A stretch of 64,000 bases of DNA from Cynocephalus volans (lineage: Eukaryota; Chordata; Mammalia; Dermoptera; Cynocephalidae): contig NC_084463.1 in assembly GCF_027409185.1 (NCBI RefSeq), positions 109,230,133 through 109,294,132 of the forward strand, read 5' to 3'. The notes under the pieces are model-generated. The model saw only the letters and a program-made list of their open reading frames with translations. It did not search any database and was not told the origin of the DNA. This document shows positions 27,401-39,400 of this stretch, piece by piece; positions within the stretch are counted from its first letter, which is position 1, and each line of letters opens with the position of its first letter. A program made the position numbers and the translations under genes.

Positions 27401-30400
27401 ATAAAATATTATTTAGATATAGTGCTTTTTTCCCATTTGAATTATTCAAGCAACAGTCTTGTGCTTTTATTTCACATACAGGAACATCTATTCAGAGAAA
27501 TACAGAGCCACAATCCCAAGACCACATGACTATCTTCAGAAGAGGTGGGGCTCCTGCTTCCAGAATAAGGAAGTTACAGGCACCAGAGGTCCTCCTGGGA
27601 GCCTAGGAGCTTAGGAGAGCAGCTGTGAAAGCTGAGGACATTCGGTTCATCTGTTACAAGAGCAAACACTTCTAGTCCCCTAGAGGTGTGGGACAAGTTT
27701 ACGTCTGTTTACCACCACTCTCTGAACCAGGCAGTTTACATGTGCTATCTCATTTAATCATCAAACTGTCTCTGAGAGATAAGCATTATGCCCATTTTAA
27801 AGTTGGAGAGACTGAAGTTCCAAGAAGTTGTCACCCATGAAAGTTCATAAAAGGCAGGGGCAGAACTACAATTGGAACCCGAGTCTGCTTCTAAAACCCA
27901 TGACCCTTCCACTATGCTATATATCTCTCTAATTCACTTATAAATAAACAAGATAATTTTATTTCAGTTAAAAAGATAATTTGATTATAAATAAAATATT
28001 CCATAATAATAATCAGACTCTGATAATGACCTAGACCCAGCTCTGGACTCTGGGAATTCAGAAGGAACTAGGAGCCAGCCCCAGCTGTGCTTAAGTTTTA
28101 AGAAATATGATCTTTGAGAAAAGGCAAACGAAATGGAGTTTTTCTGCCTGGAGAAAATAAATCTGGAGGCAGTTTCATTCTATAGAGCAGTGTTTCTCAA
28201 ACTTTGCTACAAATTTGAATCGTAAGGGGAGCTTTAAACATCCTAATGTTCAGTCTACATCCATACCAATTAAGTGAGAGTTTCAGAAGATGGGATCCAG
28301 ACACTAGCATTTTAAAAAATTCCCCAGGTGATTACAATGTACAACCAAGTTTGAGGACCAGCACCTTAGAAAGAACACTCCCTTCTCTTGTGGCTGAGCC
28401 TGAGAGCTCTGGCCCCTGTATCATGTAGCTGAGAAAGGCAGGCTCACCCAGTTTTAAAAGGAGGCTCCAAGAAGTTAAGAAAAACTCAGTGTAGGTATGG
28501 TGTATTTCCTCTCTGGCAGAGAAAAGGGCAGATTCCCTGTAGAGAGAGCACTCTGATATCCAGGTACTCTGTGGGTTGGTGCTGAGTTGGAGGACAGATT
28601 TTGTCTTTCTGGATTTCCAGTTCAACTGAAGGACCCATAAGCAGCCTTAGGGTGCAGCCAGGATTGGCACTACAATGACTGTTACTGGGACCCAGAGAGT
28701 GGGCTGAGCCTAGGACTTAGTGAGGCAGCAAGGAAGGAGGGCTAGACTGGGGCAGACATGAACAGCAGGACCAAGGCAACCCGGGGAACAGGGGAGAGAA
28801 ATCCCAAGGATGTCTCAGAAAGCTGGCATTGGGTTGGCTCAGGCCACCAAGTGAGGACACATCCACCCCAGGTGCAGAAGGCTGAGCCCAGTACTAAACA
28901 ACCCTCTGAGGGGTTAAGAAGCCCTTCATGCCACAGCTCCTATCCAGGGCTCCATGAAACTTTGCAGCTGGGGCCCAAGCTCTGACCCTGACAAAGCCGT
29001 GTCATCTGCTGGAGCAGCCTGATGTTCCTCTGCCAGTTCCCACCTGCAGAACCAAAGCTGGATAGACCTCCACTGTTCACCTAGCCAATTCTCTACCACA
29101 CAGATGGTGACACAGAGGCCACAAGAGAGGGAGGCACTTAACTAAAAACCACATAGTCCTTGTAAAACATAGATAGTACCTTGCACCACTGAGCAGTTCC
29201 TGATTTACCTCTGCAGCCATAGGTAAGACACCCTAACTCCCGAAGCCTCTGTCAGACACTAAGCAAGGAGGAAAAAAAAAAAAAAAACAACAGAGGTTGT
29301 AACCTCTGGCAGGCTGGCCAGCCTCACTAACCATTCCTGCCCTTCTACCCCCGAGCAGCCCACGTATACTGAGCATCAGCTAAGGCTCCCATCACACAGC
29401 CCCTGAAGCCTTCCTCTAGCCCATAACTCAGAGCAGTACCACCTTTGAGAAAAATGCTGTTCCCACTTCCCAGAAAGCCAATACCTGCTAGAAAGACAGA
29501 TTTTGATACAAGTCGCTCCTAAGGTGACTGCTGCTTCTGTTCCTCGCTGCCAGCAGGCTTACCTGTAGCCCTGCTGCCCTGTGATTAGAGCAACACCTGG
29601 GAGAGAAGTCAGAGGAGCAACAGGTGAGACCACCACAGGTCCCAGAGGATGGCGCTTACCAAGCGCCCAGGAGCACCCACCCTGCAAGCTGCAGCCAGCC
29701 AGGCTGCAGGGCCTAAGCCTCGGGGAATGGGTACTGGGTGGGGTAGCAGGAGTAGTCTGGATCCTCTCCTCCTTTCTCTGATGCATCCTCAGCCAGGGCT
29801 GCATTTCTCTAGCTCACCTGAGATGCTCCTGCAAGAAAAGGCTTGGTTGACTCCTCCTGTTCCTGTTTATCTCGAAGGCTCTGCAGCAATTTTCCCAAAC
29901 TGAACAGCAAGAGGGAGACCTCAAGGAGGCGACTCTCTTCCTAGCTGCATCTCCTTCCTAATCCTCTGGGTGCCTTGGAACAGAAGCTCAGAAGGAAGAA
30001 AACGAGATTTTCAACTTTCAGGAACTAGCTCTGTCGCCCTCTGCACGGCTCAGGAGGCCATCACTCTCAGCCTTTTAGACCTCGATCCAAAAATCCTTCA
30101 GCCCTCCATGTTCCCCAAAATGACAGAGCTCATGTGTGGCTGGAACCTGCCCCGATCCGGCAGCTCATTTAAATAGAGCTCATCACAACAACAGTGTTGG
30201 TGGAGAAGTGAGTAGCTGCAGGGCCCTGGGGACCCCCTGTTTATACGTAGGAAGAATGATGCAATCTGGGTATCAAAATAGCAATCCAGAATGGAATAAC
30301 AGGCTCACGCAGCAGCAGTGCCTGCACAGCCAGAGCTCAAGTTGACACACTCTGTCAGCCCCACACTGCTGCAGCACGCAGATGCCAGGCACACACTCTC

Positions 30401-33400
30401 ACCGCATCCTTTTAGAAAACAGCAGGAGCCCAAGATATCCTCCCTTGCCCCCGGCAATGAAAGAGGGTGTTGCGGGGGGGGGGGGGGGGGGGGGGGGGGG
30501 TGGGCTTCGACAGACATTAAAATCTGTCTCCTACACACTCACCTGCTCCTGCCACTTCACCTGAAGTCCTTATCCTGTGACGTCACAGTCAGTTGCCATA
30601 GTGACCAATTGTCCCGTCACAAGCAGAGGATTAGGACTTCAGATGCAGAAGACACACATTTATGATGCACAAAGGTCCTGGGAAGTGTCCCTTAGCAGCT
30701 AACTCTACCCTCTGGGGAGATACAGTCACACACAATCAGGGAGGGAAAAAAGGAAGGAAAAACAGGGCCAAGTTGGAGGAAAGACATTAGGATGGAGCAA
30801 GACTATAAGTACAGGATAATTTCAAAAGCACAGAGCAATCGCATTAGGGGGAGTGGCAAGGAATGAGCTTAAAAAGATTAGCAGGAGAGTAAGCTCCTGA
30901 AAGGCCTTGAGTGCTAAACTACAGAGCTTGACTTTTATGTTAAAAGAAGAGGCAGCCCAAAAAGGTTCTGGGAAGTGACTGACTGGGCTTTATGATTACC
31001 TCGATGGGTTGGAGACAGGGAGGTTGAAGAGGTGACTTGTCCAGCTGAGCATTAATGGGATCTTGAATGAGGGTAGAAATGGGTAAAAAAAGGGACAGAA
31101 GAATTATTTCAAAGAGAACCAACAAGACGTGACCAAAATAGGATGTTGGGGGTGATGGTGGAGTGTGAGGAAAAAGGAGTCAAATGGATGCGCTGTCATG
31201 AACAGGGATAGGTAACAGGAGGAAAAAGAAAGCAGTTGCCAAATTCCATCTTACCTATGTCCTACTTTGTCTGGCATCCATAGCTCTTAGGATCAGGCCT
31301 CGTCCTGCCTTGCCAAATCTGGAGGGCTTGTTAGAAATCCTGAATCTACCAAATTCAAATTTAGTGGGTGTGGTGTGGTGTGGAGCCAGGAATCTGTATT
31401 TTCAGCAAGTTTCCCAAATAATTCTTAGGCATCCAGACCAGCACTAGTTCGAGGACCAGCAATCAGGAAGCAATGGCCTGGACAACTGCAGTAGCCTCCT
31501 AGGAGGCCATCCTGTATCCAGTCCCGTCTCCTCCAATGATCCTTCTCATTGAACCAGAATGACTTTTTAAAATACAGAATTGATCATATTCCACTGACCA
31601 AAAACCTTCAGTGGCCACAGAATAGCTTAAGTTAATCAAGACTCCTCACAATTTGGCCCTAAATTTCCTTTCTGAACAGAGTTCCCACTTTTCTCCTTCA
31701 GGCAGCCCATATTCCAGCCGAAATAACTTCCTCCTGTTCCTGATATTTGCCTTTCCCTCTCCTCCTGTGCCTCATCCTAACACTATTCCCTACCTGGTAT
31801 TCCCTTCTATATTTTTCTGGCCTTGCCTGGCTCCTACACAGTTATTTTTATTTGATGTCACCCACAGTTTCAAACCCACCCAATTTCCCCATAAGGAGCC
31901 TAAAACGGGTGACAGAAAACCACAGCCTGTCTGTTTTTGTAAATAAAGAACAGTTGTGCCCATTTATTTCCATATTGTCTATGGTTGCTTTTGTGCTACA
32001 ATGCTAGAGTTGAGTAGTTGTAACAGAGACTGTTTGACTGTAAGCCAAAAATATTTACTATTTAGCCTTTTACAAAAATGTTTGCCAACCCCTGGCCTAA
32101 AGCAACAGCTCCTTAAATTATTCTAGCCTCACCCTTTGGGGTTTAATTTTGATTATGGGGATTGTGCTTGTTACCAAGCCTGCTCCCATCCCGGTGAACA
32201 CTAGTTTAGATAACTGGATCACATCTGAGCTGGACCTTCAAGTTTGGGTAGGATGTTACTAACAAGAAAAGGAATTTCAGGAAGGAAGAAATATTTAAAC
32301 AGGATTACAGACATCTAAGTGTGAGGACTCTTTGGGAAGATCGGTAAGGTTAGAACATGTAGAGGAATGGCAGGAAATGAGGCTATAAAATTAGTTTGAG
32401 ACCAGATTGGGAAGAGCCTTGAAGGCCATGCTAAGCTTCCGTTCTGAACTGCAAGCAATAGGGAGCCTTCAGGTAGCTAGAAATGCAGACCCAAAGTCAT
32501 AGGGAGTGATCAGAGTCAAAGCTAGAGGATCCAGGAACATAACCACAGTAGCAATAGGTAGAGTGTGGTCAGGAAAAATGTCACTTTGGGGACGAATAGA
32601 GAATAAACTGAAGTCAGGTAGGGATATCCAGGACTCTGGAGAAGAACCAGGCAGTAGATCTGAGCTGAGTCAAAATCTGGGCATGAAAGCCAGGTGACTG
32701 GCTGAGGATGCAGACAGATGCATAGTCCATAAGCTTCAAAGCTCATGCTCCTAGGAATCACCTATCTATGAAATAGGCTTTCTCTTCCAAGGAAGAACCC
32801 ACAGTGAAATGCAGAAGGTGTAGGTAGGATAAATTTGGGCTTATTTCATTTGACAGATACTCACTGACCCCGTGGCACCTCTATCTCTTTTTACCCCAAA
32901 TCTTAAGAGTTAGTCCAAAAACTGATGCACTGACATCCTTCATGCAAAGCCACTGAACCCATTTCCAACTGGCCTGGAGAAAGAGACAGTGGGGGAACCA
33001 GGGACAGCATCCTACTCTAGGTCTGCAGTTTCTGCTGGCCCTCAAGCAAGGAAATTCCTGGACTTTCAAGGAAGGCAGCTGGATTTTTTTTTTTTCTTGG
33101 CTCTGCAAGTGACCAATTATGTGACCTTCAGCAGGATCCTAGCCTTTCTGGACTCCTGATGCACCATCTATGCAGTGAGGGGATGGAGATGAACTCTAGG
33201 GCTTTTCCTGCTCTCTGACCTCCACAGCATTCAACCATGACTGGCCCCCTTGAATGAGAGAGTTTCAGCAGAAAAGAAGCCCCTCCAAGACCCCATCCAT
33301 CAATCATAGCTACTTTGAACTCCCTCCTCAGAAAATCTGTTCTAGCTATAGCCTTCCAAACAGTACTGACAGCAGCTAGTACATTCGCCAAAACACAGCC

Positions 33401-36400
33401 TGCCTCCTTCCTGTTACCAAGGGAATTGCTCTCCCAGTAACAAATACTGTTCTGAGGTACCAGTGATACTTTCAGGGCCCTAGAGAGCCAATTAAGGTGA
33501 GGAAACTGTTCATGAACTAAAAAGCCACCCACTGATAGGGCTCCTGAGCTCCAGCTTCTGCACCTGCTGCACACTCAGTTCAGCTCAGCTCAGCAGCCCG
33601 CCCTCCACCTGGGAAACTTGGGTCACTGCCCACAACAGACGCCACAATGTTGGACACACTATTCAGCACCTGGAATGAGCAAAAGGCAGTCACCCTCTTC
33701 GCAGGCTCCAGTAGCTGAGATCTCACCCCATTTCCAATTCTCACCCAAGCCCATTAGAGCCCCTCCAGCTGAGTGGCTCGTTAAGATAAGAGTCATTTCC
33801 TTCTCTGACTCTGAGGTTGTAGCATCTTGCATCAGTCCCCTCTCTTTGGATCTTCCCAAAGCCCCAAGGCCTGCCCACTGTGGAACAGTGATTGCTCCCC
33901 CTTTCAGCATTAGTAGTGTATGAGGGATATGCTGTGCCCTTAACTAGATTCAGGAATCACGGGGCTATGGTGGTTATTTGGTGTTCTTAGAGCTCATCAA
34001 GTCCAGCCTTGCAAGCCAGAGAGGGCCTGGGATTGCCTTGTCAATTAGTGCTAGAGTCCAGATGAGCTCCAAGAGCTGTGACTTCCAGACCAGGGTTCTT
34101 CCAGCATCTTGATTGTATCCCCTACTTTGAGTATGGGAATAGTAAGATACTAAACAAGCACATTCTGGAATTTGAATCTCAGAATCAAAGTCTCCCAGGC
34201 TTGATTTGTCTTTTAATCAATTTGAAGAGAAAAAATAATGTTCCTTTGATTCACATTGTATATTTCACAAAGGAAATATACAATTAATTGCCTCTCCTCT
34301 CCCTAAAACATCAAATAAAACCATAGGAACCCTGAGAATCTTGAAGACAGAGTCAGCACATAGTAAATGTCAGTTTTAGGGATGCTAGCTCCATTCAGAG
34401 CTTGCTGCATTTATTTAAAGTATCACTTTGGTACTCAGCGGCAAATTTTCCAGACAGAATTTGACTTGGGACCATTTTTTTATTAAGCTTAAAAGCAAAT
34501 AGCCCCAAGTAGATATTCTCATTGGCTGAGTAGATCCATTTCCAATAACTAGCCTTTCTGCACAGAGTCTGCAGCTCCAGTCATCCCACTACATGATTAA
34601 CCATTGTGTACTCAACAAATTCCCACCTTTATTCTGGTCCCCATCACTAAGCTTTTAAAGATCTTGTCCAGCTGGTCTCCTCAGAGCCTGAGAAGTGATG
34701 CAGACCCATTTTCCTATTGTGCTGGAGTTGCTAGGCAAAATCTCAGCTAGGTTGTGGCTGATTTTGCACTTGATCTAGCAATCATACTACTGGGTATACA
34801 TCCAAAGGAAATAAAATCAGTGTATCAAAGAGCTACGGGCATTCCCATGTTCACTGCAGCCCTATTCACAATAGCCAAGATATGGAATCAACCTAACTGT
34901 CCATCAATGAGTAAATGGCTAAAGAAAATGTGGAATAGAGACACAATGGAATACTATCCAGCCTTTAAAAAAAAAAAAAAAAAAGGAAATATCATTTGTG
35001 ATAACATGGATGGTCCTGGAGAACATTACATTAAGCGAAATAAAGCCAGGCACAGAAAGACAAATACTGAACAATCTCACTTAATGGGAAATCTAAAAAT
35101 GTTGATCTTATAAAAGAAGTAGACTGTAGAACGGTGGTTATCAGGGGCTGCAGTGGTTGAGGGTGGGGTGGTTAGGGAGATGGTCAAAGGATACAAAATT
35201 TCAGTTAGATAGGAAGAATAAGTTCAAGAGCTCTATTGTACAGCATGGTGATTATAGTTAATAATATATTATATTCTTGAAAAATGCTGAGGGTGGATGT
35301 AACGTATTCTTACCATAAAAATGATAACTATATGAGGTAATGCATATGTTAATTGGTGAGTTGAGTCATTCCATGATGTATTTATACTTCAAAATATGTT
35401 GTACACAGCAAATATAATTTTATCTGTCAAAAATATTTTTAATTTAAGGACCGGCCTGTGGCTCACTTGGGAGAGTGTGGTGCTGATAACACCAAGACAA
35501 GGATTAAGATCCCCTTACCGGTCATCTTTAAAATAAAAAAAAAAATTTAATTTAAAAAAATTTTAAAATAAAGATACACATTTGATGGTTCAGGCTGCAA
35601 AGATCCTATGGAATTTCTCCATCTATTCAATAATTTTTAGGTGAATTTTTCATAATTCAATAATCTATAGGCTCTTCCCTTGAGCGAAGTGCTACAATGT
35701 ACGTCACAAATTTCGAAGACAGGTGAACCTGAGCTTAACCTGACATGACACTTAGTAGTTGTTAGACCTTAAACTGTAAATTTCCCAATCCCCAGGTTTT
35801 TCTTCTACAAAATAGTAATAATAAGACCCACCTTATAGGGCTGTTGTGAAATTAGAAAAGATAACACTAACACAGGTGCCCAGTACAATGTCTGCACACC
35901 AGCAGGTGCTTGATAAATGTGTTTTGTACCTCCAACTTGAAGAATGGAAAGAAGCAATGTCATAGGTGAAAAAAGTCTCCCTTCCAGGCAAGAGCCATGG
36001 GAGCTCTTTGTGGATTCACTAATTAAATCATTTATTTAAGAAAAAAAAAAAAAAAACTTGCTTAAGCCCTTATCCTGTATCATGTTCTGTACTGGGCTAT
36101 GGAGATCTTGAAATGAAAGACAATTGAATGAGAAAATGCCCACTTCATACCATCCCCTCAGTTCCAAGCCCCAGTGCAGGAGTACAGGCCTGCAGAAGCT
36201 CCATTGAGAGATTAGAGTTGAAAACAAGCTGGACAGACCCTAAGCCCAGGCACAGACCCTCCTCCATTCAATACTGCAACTGCTCAGCAACCAATACATT
36301 TATGGAAATGGACTCATCCCCATGCAATGTGTCCCCATCTCGCTGGAGGCATTGATGCTAGGAACCTATTTATTCCTCAGCCTCTATCCATCTCCCCTGA

Positions 36401-39400
36401 CATCATTTTACCTGCTTCCACATTCTACTTTTTAAAATCCCAAATGGGCAGAAGGAGGATAAACTTTCCAGGGCTGGCCTGTTAGCTCAGTTTTAGCACA
36501 GTGTTGAGAACACCAAGGTCAAGGGTTTGGATCCCCTTACCAGCCAGCCTCTAAATAAAAAATAATAATAATAATGATAATTTTTGAAAATAATTTTAAA
36601 AAGAAAAGAGTTTGGCAAACTAAAACAAAACAAAACTTTCTACATAGTCTATGCTCCTGCTCTGCAGGATAAAGTGACAGTGCTAAGCTCTTCCCAAAGA
36701 ACCAGACTCCCAAGCATGGCTTCTCAAACCACAGGCCAGAAATCTAAGTGCAGGTATTGGGTATCTCATTAGACTTGCCAGAGATAGTTGACAGCTCTGC
36801 TTTTCATCAGACAGCTCATTTGGGTGCCATTCTTTCAATCCTTTGGAAAATATTCAGTGAGCAACTGATATCCACTAGTCCTAGTGCATGGAGAACCTCC
36901 CAGAGTTATTGCTCCTTTGTTTGAACTTTAAACAATCTTCTCTTCACTGTATTATCATCATTTTTATTTATCTGTCCTTCATTAGAACACGGGCTCCCCA
37001 AAGTCAGGGCCCTGTCTTTTCATCTCTGTACCCTAAATGCCATACAGCCTGCCATATAGTAGTCAATAAATACCTGCAGAGGAGAGAGACATACAAACCA
37101 ACAAATACCACATTGTGTAGAGTCCTAATAACTCCAAGTAATCAAGAGGAAACTTATTCCATTCTTTACCCATACATACAAATATGGAAGGTAACAATGG
37201 CCTAGCCAGACCATAGGACATACAAAAGAATATAAGATGCCCACATATACAAGAAATTGCCTCTCTCGTTCCAAACAAGCATGTTTTCATCTAACAGGTT
37301 TGTTTGCTTTCCATTTCACAGTTTCACATGTTCTATTTAGTGATGTTATTTAACATCACTTTTTTACATTTCTTAGTCTCTTACTATACACTAGGCATAC
37401 TACAGAATGCTTTATGTATACGTTCTCATTTAATCTTCATAATCCTATGAGTTAGTTACTATCATCATCCCTATTTTACAGGCAAAAAAACTCAGGCACA
37501 GAGGCATGAAGTAATTTGCCCAAGTTACACAACTAGTAGGTGGCAGGTAGATCAGGACTAACATTCAGATGCCCGGATATATTGACACCAAAATTTATGT
37601 TTTCATTCTCCGTTGCACTTAGAATAACTTGGCAACAAACTATGATTCTACTAATTGTCATTAATATGAATTTAATGTTCTGACTTTAGAGTCAAACAAA
37701 GCCCTGAGACATACCTAATTAGTTCACATTAAAAATCTTAAATGAGCTAAATGACCTAAACATAAGAGCTAAAACTATAAAACTCTAAGAAAACAAAGGG
37801 GAAACCTTCATGACATTGAATAAGGCAATGATTTCTTGGATATGACACCAAAGTATAGGCAACAAAAGAAAAAATAGATAATCTGCACTTCATCAAAATT
37901 AAAAACCTTTGTTCATCAAAGGACACTAGCAACAGAATGAAAAAGCAACCCACACAATGGGAGAAAATATTTGCAAATCATATATCTAATAAAAAATTGA
38001 TATCCAGAATATATAATTTCTACAAGCCAACAACAAAAATAACCCCATTTTAAAAATGGGTCAAACTGAAACTCTATACCCATTAAACAACAACTCTCCA
38101 TTCCCCCCCAGTCCCTGGCAACCACCATTCTACTTCTGTCTCTATGAATTGACTACTCTAAGTATCTCATGTAACTGGAATCATATAGTATTTGCCCTTT
38201 TGTGACTGGCTAATTCTATGTAGCATAATGTCCTCAAGGTTCATCCATATTGGAGCATGTGTCAGAATTTCCTTTCTTACTATGGCTGAATAACATTCCA
38301 TCTAACGTATACACAACATTTTGTTAATCCATTCATCTGTCAATGGACACTTGGGTTGCTTCCACCTTTTGGCTATTGTGAATAATGTTGCTATGAATAT
38401 GGATGTAAAAATATCTCTTCAAGTCCTTGCTTTAAATTCTTTTGTGTATATACCCAGCAGTGGAATTGCTGGATCATATGATAATTCTGTTTTTAATTTT
38501 TTGAGGAACTGACTATTGTTTTCCATAGCAGTTGTACTACCTTACATTCCCTCCAAAAGTGTACAAGGATTCCAATTTCTCCACATCCTTCCTTGTTTGT
38601 TTGTACAATAGCCATCCTAATGGGCATAAGGTAGTATCTCCCTGTGGTTTTGATTTGCATTTTCCTTATGAGTAGTAATGCAGAGCATTTTTTCATGTGC
38701 TTATTGGCCATTTGTATATGTTCTTGGGAGAAATGTTTATTCAAGTCCTTTGCCCATTTTTTAACCACGTTGTTTGTTTTTTTATTGTTAAGTTGTAGTA
38801 GGAGTCTTTTCTATATTCTAGGTATTAACCTAACAGTACTGGAACTTTTAAGACATGTTTAAAATTCTCCATATTTATAAATTTAACTTACTAAATTTCC
38901 AAGAATTCTTCATGTAATTAAAAATGCCTATTTACTACATAGAGTACTTAAAAAGAAAATAAAATACATTTAGTTTATAAAAGCAAATATTAAGAAAATT
39001 TGTAAATAAGTTCAAATATCACTCAAGGCCCTTTAAAAGTCATTGTTAAAATTTACTCCATTTATAAATAGAATAAGATTTGTAAGTTAAAATTAAAAGC
39101 TTAAGGAAAAACTAAGTTTAAATTATAAGGTTAAAAATCATATATTAATTTTAAAAAATCAAAGTAGAACATATCTCTTCTGTGCTAAAAATTCTCAGCA
39201 GACTCAGAGAGATCAGGTAGCTTGCCTCTATCCATCTCCCCGACATCATTTTACCTGCTTCCACATTCTACTTTTTAAAATCCCAAATGGGCAGAAGAAG
39301 GATAAACTTTCCAGGGCTGGCCTGTTAGCTCAGTTATAGCACAGTGTTGAGAACACCAAGGTCAAGGGTTTGGATCCCCTTACCAGCCAGCCTCTAAATA

